A stretch of DNA of 6,429 nucleotides from an uncultured Collinsella sp. (GCA_958436995.1 CAUBMI010000082.1:1-6429); one strand, 5' to 3'. Counted from the stretch's first letter, positions 1-5,586 are shown. Made by a program: numbers and translations. Notes: a model not told the origin generated them from the sequence alone.

Positions 1-32
1 ATCGTTATTCGAACAGTTTATCGAACAACGAT
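1..32. repeat. imperfect 12-bp inverted repeat at the window edge
   Basis: Bases 1-12 (ATCGTTATTCGA) and 21-32 (TCGAACAACGAT) are inverted copies with one mismatch, separated by 8 bases. The core ATCGAAC recurs at 115-121. The repeat starts at the first base of the window, so its true extent is unknown. It may be an operator-like site or chance. Confidence 0.3.
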
Positions 33-94
33 ATGGATTGCATGCGGAAAGCCCCGCCAGTGCGCATGGGCCATTCACTAATCAGAAGGGGTGA
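2..94 (+). CDS. possible C-terminal tail of a gene cut by the left edge
   Basis: This frame is open from the window edge to a TGA at 92-94. It reads as a mixed, protein-like tail of 30 residues beginning SLFEQFIEQRYGLHAES. I do not recognise a family. Another plus-strand frame is also open from base 3 to a TGA at 144-146, ending in ...RVDNLPL inside the inverted repeat, so the choice of frame is not secure. Codons such as TTA, CGA and GGA are less typical than in the confident genes. Both frames could be chance readings of intergenic DNA. Upstream sequence is needed to decide. Confidence 0.2.
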   Translation, partial: SLFEQFIEQRYGLHAESPASAHGPFTNQKG

Positions 95-130
95 GAGTGG
101 ATTTTTGGACATGTATCGAACGAGAGTGGA
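93..130. repeat. 9-bp direct repeat GAGAGTGGA (two copies)
   Basis: GAGAGTGGA occurs at 93-101 and again at 122-130, 29 bases apart start to start. The second copy forms the outer edge of the inverted repeat at 122-185. A related inverted version (ACTCTC) closes that repeat at 180-185. Whether the first copy is a partial duplication of the palindrome edge is not clear from one locus. Confidence 0.4.
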
Positions 131-185
131 CAATCTCCCACTTTGAGGCCGCCGCCGGGCCTAAAACGGGAGATTATCAACTCTC
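122..185 (-). repeat. imperfect 18-bp inverted repeat, possible 3' hairpin of the HPt operon
   Basis: The arms are 122-139 and 168-185 and match at 16 of 18 positions. The inner eight bases (AATCTCCC/GGGAGATT) are perfect. The 28-base loop holds a second short stem, AGGCC (146-150) with GGCCT (158-162). As minus-strand RNA one mismatch becomes a G-U pair, so it folds slightly better in the direction of the HPt gene, whose stop lies 24 bases upstream. No T-tract follows on either strand, so it is not a textbook intrinsic terminator. It could be a 3'-end processing or stability structure, a Rho-associated end, or a dispersed palindromic element. Confidence 0.6.
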
Positions 186-209
186 ATAGTCATCAAAGCT
201 CGCGAGCTC

Positions 210-566
210 TTACTCGGCCGCCTCGCGCAAGGCCGACATCGTTGCCGCATATTGCTGCTGCAGCGCATGCATTCCCTCGCGAGCGCCGTCAACGGCATCG
301 GCGCCGCGCAGCGCTTCGGTCACCACAACCGCCGGCTCGTACAGATTATCGAATCCCAGGTTCTGGCTCACGCCCTTGAGCGTGTGCGCTGCCATAAACG
401 CACCTTCGGCGTCTCCTGCCGCCATGGCGGCCTCCAGCTTGCCCATGCTCTCGTCATCCAAAAACTTGAGGGCAAAGCGGGCAAGCATTTCCCCGCCCAT
501 CAGCCGAGCGCACGCGTCGTCATAATTAGCGCCGATCTTCTCATACGCCTCACGCATGGAAATCAT
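210..566 (-). CDS. HPt-domain histidine phosphotransfer protein
   Basis: This gene encodes a 118-residue protein that is essentially one HPt domain. The signature HTLKG lies at residues 61-65, with H61 the expected phosphoryl-accepting histidine, followed by VSQNLGF as is usual for the four-helix bundle. Such proteins shuttle phosphate between a hybrid kinase's receiver and another receiver in the cytoplasm. The start at 566 is preferred because AAAGGAG (577-583) lies 10 bases upstream. A second Met three codons in (557) would be too far from it. The gene begins 24 bases after the stop of the GGDEF-receiver-HD-GYP gene on the same strand, so the two are probably one operon and the embedded receiver is the obvious candidate partner. 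No histidine kinase is present in the window, so the phosphate source is unknown. Confidence 0.88.
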   Translation of the reverse strand: MISMREAYEKIGANYDDACARLMGGEMLARFALKFLDDESMGKLEAAMAAGDAEGAFMAAHTLKGVSQNLGFDNLYEPAVVVTEALRGADAVDGAREGMHALQQQYAATMSALREAAE

Positions 567-576
567 GGATTAAAAA

Positions 577-583
577 CTCCTTT
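577..583 (-). promoter_or_regulatory. ribosome binding site of the HPt gene
   Basis: On the minus strand AAAGGAG sits 10 bases before the ATG at 566. It lies in the 24-base gap between the two operon genes, which supports separate translation initiation from a shared mRNA. It also favours the first of two nearby Met codons. Confidence 0.6.
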
Positions 584-590
584 GGTCAAA

Positions 591-2471
591 CTAAATCGTG
601 GGAAACGCGACGACGTCGGCGGGGCGTGCCAACGTCTCGGCAATTTGGTCTTGCACCTCGAGCAGGCAATCGAGCAGCAGCGGGTTAAAGGTGCCGCACT
701 TACCGTCCAGGATCATCTGGATCGCCTCCTCGTGCGGGATAGCGTCCTTGTACACGCGCACGCTCGTCAGTGCATCGTACACGTCAGCCACCGAAACCAC
801 CTGCGCGGCGATGGGAATTTCGTCGCCCTTAAGGCCATCGGGATAACCCTTGCCGTCCCAGCGCTCGTGATGCCAACGCGCAATCTGGTACGCATATTCC
901 ATAAGCGCATTGCCGGCGTGATGGCTGCCCAGCTCGAGCAGCATGTTGGCGCCAATCGTGGTATGCGTCTTCATAATCTCGAATTCCTCGGGCGTGAGGC
1001 GCCCGGGCTTGTTGAGGATCGCATCGTCAATCGACATCTTGCCGATATCGTGCAGCGCCGAAGCCAGGGCGATCGTGGAGCGTTCCTCATTGTCGAGGGA
1101 GATCGTGCCGCTACGCTGGACCAGATAGCCAAGCAGCAGCTCGGTCAGCTTTTCGATGTTCGTAACGTGCCTACCGCTCTCGCCGTTGCGAAGCTCCATG
1201 ACGCCGGCCATGATGTCGATGAGCATGCGACTGTTCTTGACGCGCTCGTTGTACTGTTGGGACAGCAGGTTCGTCAGGCGGCGCTGTTTGGCGTACAGGC
1301 GGATGGTGTTGCTTACGCGGCGGCGCACGACACGGGAGTCAAACGGGCGGTTGATATAGTCTGAGGCGCCCAGCTCGTACGCGCGCAGAACCGCATCATC
1401 GGAATCTTCGCTCGAAATCATGATGACAGGCAGATTATCGATACCCGATCGGCGCGACAGATCGGCCAGCACCTCAAAGCCGCTTATGCCCGGCATCACA
1501 ATGTCCAGCAGCACGAGCGACAACTCATCGCCATAGCGGTCGACCATGTCGAGCGCCGCACGACCGTTATCGGCCTCGAGGATGCAATACTCGTCCTTGA
1601 GCATCTCGCTGAGAATGGCTCGGTTCATCTCGGAGTCATCGGCGATAAGCACCAAAGGCTTTTCGCTTTGGAAGGCCTCGATGGAATCGGCATCGGTCAC
1701 GACCGTACCGGCTTTTGCCTTAGCGCGGCTCAGTAACTGAGCAGCGCGGCCAACGCCCTCATCGACCGTCTCGCCATGAATGCGAACGCCACCAACACAT
1801 GCCGTCAAGCTCACGTACTCATGGCCCGGAATAATCGTGGAATGAACGGCATCGGACACCTGATGCAGGCGACGGGTGAAGTCATCGGAGGGAATATTGG
1901 GCATGACAACCACAAACTTGTCGCAGCCATAGCGCACAAGCTCGTCAGTCGAACGGATTCCGCTGCGTATGGCTGTCGCCACAGCACCGAGCGCAAGGTC
2001 GCCGGCATGACGGCCACACGTATCGTTGAAGGCCCTAAAATCATCAACGTCGATCATCGCAACGCCGGCATTCATGCGGGCGCTGCGAAGCTTTTCCTCG
2101 TAATATCGGCGATTGCGCACGCTCGTCAGCACGTCGGTGTAGACAAGGTCCTCTTCCGCGGCCTCTTGCTCATCAATCGGACGCACCATCAGCAAGACGT
2201 GAGGCTCGCCCTCGACCTTCAGAGGGCGTAGACGGGCGCGGTACTCAGTGCCATCATTGAGCAGTTGCTCCGACACCTCATCGGAGTCTGCCAAAGCCTC
2301 AAGACTCGACTGACGCAGACAAGGGCAGCGATCGCCGGCGAGCAAGCAGTTAGGCTCGCTCTTAATCTGATCGGCCGACAGCAAACGCACCACGGGGTAG
2401 GTCTTCGCGACGCGGGCGACCTCAGCGGCGGCCTCCTCGTCGGTTAGATTGACCTCGTGATTATTGAGCAT
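591..2471 (-). CDS. degenerate GGDEF - receiver - HD-GYP c-di-GMP signalling protein
   Basis: This gene encodes a 626-residue cytoplasmic protein with no visible membrane segment. Residues 1-107 are PAS-like by position and hold a cysteine cluster (C42, C49, C51). Residues ~108-255 are a GGDEF fold (DVLTSVRNRR, IDVDDFRAFND), but the signature at 182-186 reads GCDKF, so cyclase activity is probably lost. An RxxD (R173-D176) stands five residues before it, as in the product-binding I-site. Residues ~272-392 are a receiver: acidic pair D278/D279, phospho-acceptor D323 in LLDIVMPG, S353, and R375 where Lys is usual. Residues ~413-620 are an HD-GYP phosphodiesterase with H435, HD 474-475, H503, HHE 534-536, GYP 542-544 and DVYDALTS 563-570, all seemingly intact. 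HD-GYP enzymes hydrolyse c-di-GMP. The start at 2471 has a weak GAAAGG site upstream. Partner gene: the HPt protein 24 bases downstream. The architecture call is firm; the direction of regulation is inferred. Confidence 0.92.
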   Translation of the reverse strand: MLNNHEVNLTDEEAAAEVARVAKTYPVVRLLSADQIKSEPNCLLAGDRCPCLRQSSLEALADSDEVSEQLLNDGTEYRARLRPLKVEGEPHVLLMVRPIDEQEAAEEDLVYTDVLTSVRNRRYYEEKLRSARMNAGVAMIDVDDFRAFNDTCGRHAGDLALGAVATAIRSGIRSTDELVRYGCDKFVVVMPNIPSDDFTRRLHQVSDAVHSTIIPGHEYVSLTACVGGVRIHGETVDEGVGRAAQLLSRAKAKAGTVVTDADSIEAFQSEKPLVLIADDSEMNRAILSEMLKDEYCILEADNGRAALDMVDRYGDELSLVLLDIVMPGISGFEVLADLSRRSGIDNLPVIMISSEDSDDAVLRAYELGASDYINRPFDSRVVRRRVSNTIRLYAKQRRLTNLLSQQYNERVKNSRMLIDIMAGVMELRNGESGRHVTNIEKLTELLLGYLVQRSGTISLDNEERSTIALASALHDIGKMSIDDAILNKPGRLTPEEFEIMKTHTTIGANMLLELGSHHAGNALMEYAYQIARWHHERWDGKGYPDGLKGDEIPIAAQVVSVADVYDALTSVRVYKDAIPHEEAIQMILDGKCGTFNPLLLDCLLEVQDQIAETLARPADVVAFPTI

Positions 2472-2495
2472 ATGGGGCCCTTTCGATAGTTTCGC

Positions 2496-2524
2496 ATGGT
2501 AGCGGTGGGTTCCAAATGCTACAA
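2496..2524 (-). promoter_or_regulatory. candidate promoter of the HD-GYP/HPt operon
   Basis: On the minus strand TTGTAG (2519-2524) and TACCAT (2496-2501) are separated by 17 bases. This predicts a start near 2489 and a leader of under 20 bases before the ATG at 2471. The -35 match is weak (3 of 6) and the -10 is 4 of 6. The placement is supported mainly by the spacing and by the palindrome that overlaps the -35. Confidence 0.3.
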
Positions 2525-2538
2525 GGTTAACACCTTGT
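2521..2538. promoter_or_regulatory. operator-like palindrome upstream of the HD-GYP gene
   Basis: ACAAGGT (2521-2527) and ACCTTGT (2532-2538) are a perfect 7-bp inverted repeat around TAAC. It lies about 50 bases upstream of the ATG at 2471 and overlaps the proposed -35 element. This is the geometry of a dimeric repressor or activator site. No regulator is encoded in the window, and there is no T-tract that would make it a terminator. Confidence 0.4.
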
Positions 2539-2682
2539 CGATGCAGGTAAGTACGTGAATGCTGTTACATTTTTATGAGTTGACAGGCGGCGCGATTGAA
2601 GTCGCAGACGTGAGGTTTTGAGCACATTTGTTAACACAGCCGAAACGTTTGCGGGTGAAGCCTGCTTTGGCCATTGCGGGTG
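2539..2682. other. intergenic stretch with no gene seen
   Basis: Between the palindrome and the hydrolase stop there is an AT-rich patch (about 2559-2585, including TTGACA on the plus strand at 2580-2585 without a matching -10). There is also a TTGTTAACA at 2628-2636. I see no convincing terminator for the hydrolase gene, no RNA gene and no coding sequence. The hydrolase transcript may therefore read toward the HD-GYP operon on the same strand. Confidence 0.4.
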
Positions 2683-3480
2683 TTAGAGCCCCAGGATGCC
2701 ACAGACAGCCCGGGCAGCCGCTGCCGGGCGATCGCGCAGGCCGTTGTGCGCGCCGGGGATCGTCACGAGAGGGCAATCGAGATATTCGGCAGCCGCTCGC
2801 GTGCCAGCCTCGCGGGGCGTGCCAATCGAGAGCTCGCCCAGGAGCACGGCGGCCACCGTTTTTGACGCGCGAACGCTATCCCAATCGGGAACGCAGGTCA
2901 TAGTAATCCCGTATTCGTTTGCCATGAAACTGCGGCCGTTGCGCAGGGCATGCTTGGCTTCCGCTTCGGTCGTTCCAGGAGCCTCGGGGTCCAAGTCGCC
3001 GAGGGCTCCCAAGAAAAGCCGGAGCGCCCTTGAAACCTTTCCAGCCGCAACCATATCGAGCAAAACCGGGGCTGCGCCCATGCCGACACCTTCGGCCGAC
3101 ACAGCCGGCTCATGCAGAATCGCACGGGCGACGAGATGGGGTTCAGTGCGAAGAAGCTCCAGCGCCACCAACGTACCGGCGCTGTGCGCAAGCACATTTG
3201 TCGGAGCGCCAACGTGTTCGATCACGGCCTGCAGGTCGGCGGCCTGAGCGGCAAGATCATAGCTGCCGTCTGCCGCTTCGCTGCTGCCACCACAGCCGCG
3301 GCGGTCGTAGGCAATTACGCGGTAGTTGCGGCTGAGCTCACAAGCGATGCCGTCGAAAAATGTGCCGTCAACACAAGCGCCGTGCACGCACACCAAGGCA
3401 GGAGTATCAGGCGACACATCCGGGCCGGCATATTCGCGACAGGCAATCGTGGTGCCCGCATTCTCGACCGTAAAATCCAT
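2683..3480 (-). CDS. alpha/beta hydrolase
   Basis: This gene encodes a 265-residue single-domain alpha/beta hydrolase, a usual length for the family, with no signal peptide. The oxyanion-loop motif HG is at 33-34 (CVHGACVDG). VIAYDRRGCGGS at 55-66 is the typical strand-4 region. The nucleophile elbow is AHSAG (98-102), so S100 is the predicted nucleophile. H245 in PGAHNG is the predicted catalytic histidine. The acid is less clear; E216 after the strand LLGE is my best candidate. Family members are esterases, lipases, haloperoxidase-like or C-C bond hydrolases, and the substrate cannot be read from the sequence. The start at 3480 is preceded by a G-rich GGGGG stretch about 6 bases upstream, a modest ribosome site. 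It is divergent from the radical SAM gene and upstream of the HD-GYP operon, with 211 bases between, so it is probably its own unit. Confidence 0.85.
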   Translation of the reverse strand: MDFTVENAGTTIACREYAGPDVSPDTPALVCVHGACVDGTFFDGIACELSRNYRVIAYDRRGCGGSSEAADGSYDLAAQAADLQAVIEHVGAPTNVLAHSAGTLVALELLRTEPHLVARAILHEPAVSAEGVGMGAAPVLLDMVAAGKVSRALRLFLGALGDLDPEAPGTTEAEAKHALRNGRSFMANEYGITMTCVPDWDSVRASKTVAAVLLGELSIGTPREAGTRAAAEYLDCPLVTIPGAHNGLRDRPAAAARAVCGILGL

Positions 3481-3665
3481 GTTGTGCCCCCATCATCAAT
3501 GCCCATCCAATTGCACGTCAGTACGGCCGAATGGTCCCGCATTGCCTTACGACTTGTTAACAGATTAACTGTACCCGACCCGAGGCTTTTCATGGCACGG
3601 CATCATGAGCGACGTGAAAAAACGAAACTTGTAAAGCAAGAGCCCGCACCTCGCTTTGGAGCCGA
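3481..3665. other. divergent intergenic region, hydrolase / radical SAM
   Basis: No gene is seen here. The notable content is an AT-rich block at 3554-3570 with TTGTTAACA followed by a second TTAAC eight bases on (3557-3561 and 3565-3569), which could be a regulator site serving either gene. I could not identify a convincing promoter for the hydrolase on the minus strand. Confidence 0.35.
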
Positions 3666-3674
3666 TGCTATGCT
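3666..3674 (+). promoter_or_regulatory. extended -10 promoter of the radical SAM gene
   Basis: TGC directly precedes TATGCT (3669-3674), giving an extended -10 of the TGn-TATAAT type. No good -35 is found 17 bases upstream, which fits an extended -10 promoter. Transcription would start near 3681, leaving a leader of about 25 bases that contains the ribosome site. Confidence 0.4.
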
Positions 3675-3690
3675 TAGGCACAATTGTCTT

Positions 3691-3696
3691 GAGGAG
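3691..3696 (+). promoter_or_regulatory. ribosome binding site deciding the radical SAM start
   Basis: GAGGAG at 3691-3696 leaves 9 bases before the ATG at 3706 but only 3 before the in-frame ATG at 3700. The spacing favours 3706 as the real start, giving a protein that begins MSTFLNASPIFGPV. Confidence 0.6.
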
Positions 3697-3705
3697 CATA
3701 TGCCT

Positions 3706-4482
3706 ATGTCTACGTTTTTGAATGCCAGCCCCATCTTTGGGCCCGTTCGCAGCCGTCGCCTTGGTCTCTCGCTCGGCGTCAACATGATGCCGGCCAGCGG
3801 CAAAATCTGCACGTTCGACTGCATCTACTGCGAGAACGGCCTCAACGCCGAGCGCCCCTGCCACGAGCCGTATAACACAGCTGCCGTGGTACTCGACGCG
3901 CTCGAGGCAAAGCTGCGCGAGATGGCAGCCGAGGGCGAGCTCCCCGATGTGATCACCTTCGCAGGCAACGGCGAGCCCACCGCCGCGCCGGAGTTTCCGC
4001 AGGCCATCGCCGGCGCCGTCGCGCTGCGCGACGAGCTTGCCCCAAACTCCAAGATCGCCGTGCTCTCCAACGGCACACGCGCCGACCGCCCCGAGGTGCA
4101 CGACGCGCTCATGATGGTCGACGACAACATTCTTAAGCTCGATACCGTCGACCCGGCGTTTATCCAGCTGCTCGACCAGCCCGTTGGCCCCTACGACGTC
4201 AAGCACCAGATTGAGACGTTCGCAAGCTTTAACGGTCACGTTATTATCCAGACGATGTTTTTGAGCGGTGAGTACCGGGGCAAGCCCATCGACAACACCG
4301 GCGAGGAGTACGTTGCCCCCTGGCTCGCGGCGCTTGAGCGCATTCGCCCGCAGGAGGCGACCATCTACACGGTGGCGCGCGAAACACCGATCGCCGGCCT
4401 TGCCAAAGCAGTGCCCGAGGTACTCGACGCCATTGCCGCGCGCGTGCGCGCCCTCGGTATTCCCTGCCAGGTGAGCTACTAG
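3706..4482 (+). CDS. radical SAM protein (COG0731-like Fe-S oxidoreductase)
   Basis: This gene encodes a 258-residue radical SAM enzyme. The iron-sulfur cluster motif CTFDCIYC gives C35, C39 and C42 (CxxxCxxC). FAGNGEPT at 86-92 is the glycine-rich SAM-contacting strand. SNGT at 121-124, KLD at 144-146 and YTVARETP at 221-228 fit later strands of the barrel. The start SPIFGPVRSRRLGLSLGVN is characteristic of a family of short MoaA-like proteins of uncharacterised function distantly related to the tRNA-wyosine enzymes. It should bind a 4Fe-4S cluster and cleave SAM to a radical; the substrate is unknown. There is no extra C-terminal cluster domain. The frame is open far upstream, but the ribosome site and the protein motifs place the start at 3706. 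It appears to be a single-gene unit ending before the hairpin at 4524. Confidence 0.88.
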   Translation: MSTFLNASPIFGPVRSRRLGLSLGVNMMPASGKICTFDCIYCENGLNAERPCHEPYNTAAVVLDALEAKLREMAAEGELPDVITFAGNGEPTAAPEFPQAIAGAVALRDELAPNSKIAVLSNGTRADRPEVHDALMMVDDNILKLDTVDPAFIQLLDQPVGPYDVKHQIETFASFNGHVIIQTMFLSGEYRGKPIDNTGEEYVAPWLAALERIRPQEATIYTVARETPIAGLAKAVPEVLDAIAARVRALGIPCQVSY

Positions 4483-4523
4483 CAAAACCACGCAGCAGCT
4501 AGTGCCCGCCATCCCGCCCCATC

Positions 4524-4593
4524 AGTTGCGGTGATATAGTTCCTATTTGTGCTGTTAAACCGCTTAAATCGGAACTATATCACCGCAACTTTT
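4524..4593 (+). terminator. perfect 20-bp inverted repeat with T-tract, probable terminator or palindromic element
   Basis: The arms are 4524-4543 and 4571-4590, complementary at all 20 positions. After one mismatch, four more pairs (4545-4548 with 4566-4569) extend the stem. The right arm runs into TTTT (4590-4593) on the plus strand only, so it can act as an intrinsic terminator 41 bases after the radical SAM stop. The stem is much longer and the loop (27 bases) much larger than in the usual terminator, such as the one at 5540. This leaves open that it is a dispersed palindromic repeat doing duty as a terminator. Confidence 0.65.
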
Positions 4594-4611
4594 ATGGCCG
4601 CGTGGGTGGGC

Positions 4612-4617
4612 TATACT
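4612..4617 (+). promoter_or_regulatory. -10 element of the methionine aminopeptidase promoter
   Basis: TATACT at 4612-4617 matches the consensus at 5 of 6 positions. It would start transcription near 4624, about 20 bases before the ATG. The -35 region, 17-18 bases upstream (about 4588-4594), is poor and falls on the base and T-tract of the hairpin at 4524-4593. The terminator and the next promoter therefore abut or overlap. Confidence 0.45.
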
Positions 4618-4642
4618 AGCTGCGAATGAAAGGAAGTTAGCC

Positions 4643-5530
4643 ATGTATGACAAAGGACCCGTGCCCGGCCGCAACGACGCTTGCTGGTGCGGCAGCGGCA
4701 AGAAATACAAGAAATGCCATAGCGCCTTTGATGAGCGCCTCGAGCGCTTGTGGGAAGAAGGCTGGGAGGTTCTGCCTCGCACGCTCTACAAGACTCCCGC
4801 CGATATCGAGGGCATCAAGCGCTCGGCAGCCATCAACGTGGGCGTGCTCGATTATGTGGGCGATCACATCGCCGCAGGCATGACCACCAACCAGATCGAC
4901 CAGATGATCTACGACTACACCGTCGAGCACGGTGGCACGCCGGCCGACCTCAACTACGAGGGCTACCCCAAGAGCGTGTGCACCTCGATCAATGATGTGG
5001 TCTGCCACGGCATTCCCTGCGATACGGACGTGCTGCACGAGGGCGACATCATCAACGTGGACTGTTCCACGATCCTAGACGGCTACTTTAGCGACTCGAG
5101 CCGCATGTTCTGCATCGGCGAGGTCTCGGCCGAGCGCCAGCGCCTGGTCGATGTCACCCGCGCCAGCGTGGAAGCGGGTCTGGCGGCCGTCAAGCCATGG
5201 CTGCCACTGTCCGTTATGGCCGAGGCCGTGCAAAAGACCGTCGAGGATGCCGGTTTTAGCGTGGTGCGCGAGTACGGCGGACACGGCATCGGTAAGGAGT
5301 TCCACGAGGACCCGTTTGTGGGCTTTACCACCGAGGCGCCCGATGTGGACACCATCATGGCCCCGGGCATGGTCTTTACCATCGAGCCCATGGTCAACGC
5401 CGGAGCGCCCGACATCAAGATCAGCAAGGGTGACGGCTGGTGCGTGCGCACCAAGGACGGCAGCGATTCGGCCCAGTGCGAGGTACAGCTCGTGGTGACC
5501 GAGGACGGCTACGAACTGCTCAGCTGGTAG
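4643..5530 (+). CDS. map: type I methionine aminopeptidase with N-terminal SEC-C zinc motif
   Basis: This 295-residue cytoplasmic enzyme removes the initiator methionine from new proteins. Residues 8-26 are a SEC-C motif (PGRNDACWCGSGKKYKKCH) with likely zinc ligands C14, C16, C25 and H26, thought to help ribosome association. Residues ~45-295 are the pita-bread catalytic domain. The five metal ligands of the family are all present: D140 and D151 (INVD...SDSS), H214 (GGHGIG), E248 (TIEPM) and E280 (AQCE). The substrate-site histidines H122 (VCHGIP) and H221 (FHEDP) are also present. AAAGGAAG (4629-4636) lies 6 bases before the ATG. The gene stands alone, between a hairpin and an intrinsic terminator, not in the usual adk/infA ribosomal cluster. 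An actinobacterium may carry more than one such gene, so this may be a paralogue. Confidence 0.95.
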   Translation: MYDKGPVPGRNDACWCGSGKKYKKCHSAFDERLERLWEEGWEVLPRTLYKTPADIEGIKRSAAINVGVLDYVGDHIAAGMTTNQIDQMIYDYTVEHGGTPADLNYEGYPKSVCTSINDVVCHGIPCDTDVLHEGDIINVDCSTILDGYFSDSSRMFCIGEVSAERQRLVDVTRASVEAGLAAVKPWLPLSVMAEAVQKTVEDAGFSVVREYGGHGIGKEFHEDPFVGFTTEAPDVDTIMAPGMVFTIEPMVNAGAPDIKISKGDGWCVRTKDGSDSAQCEVQLVVTEDGYELLSW

Positions 5531-5539
5531 CTGTAGATG

Positions 5540-5586
5540 CGTCGGATGCTGACGGGCACGCTCGTCTTGCATCCGGCGTTTTATTT
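5540..5586 (+). terminator. intrinsic terminator of the aminopeptidase gene
   Basis: The stem is 5540-5549 (CGTCGGATGC) paired with 5569-5578 (GCATCCGGCG), ten pairs with one G-U. An inner stem GACG/CGTC (5551-5554 with 5563-5566) sits within the loop. TTTTATTT follows at 5579-5586. It begins 10 bases after the stop codon, so the downstream dehydrogenase gene is probably transcribed separately. Confidence 0.85.

Noticed and set aside
252..1364. Long plus-strand open frame (370 codons) opposite the HPt and HD-GYP genes
   Set aside because: It lies antisense to two genes with clear domain motifs, has no ribosome site, and is rich in His, Arg and Ala as expected of an antisense reading of GC-biased codons.
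2580..2585. Consensus TTGACA as a plus-strand -35
   Set aside because: No -10 lies at 16-18 bases and no plus-strand gene follows until 3706.
3112..3705. N-terminal extension of the radical SAM frame
   Set aside because: The frame is open upstream but overlaps the hydrolase antisense, and its residues are not family-like. GAGGAG at 3691-3696 and the SPIFGPV start place initiation at 3706.
3565..4512. Minus-strand open frame (315 codons) opposite the radical SAM gene
   Set aside because: The plus strand carries the CxxxCxxC and GEP motifs and a good ribosome site; the antisense frame shows no family features.
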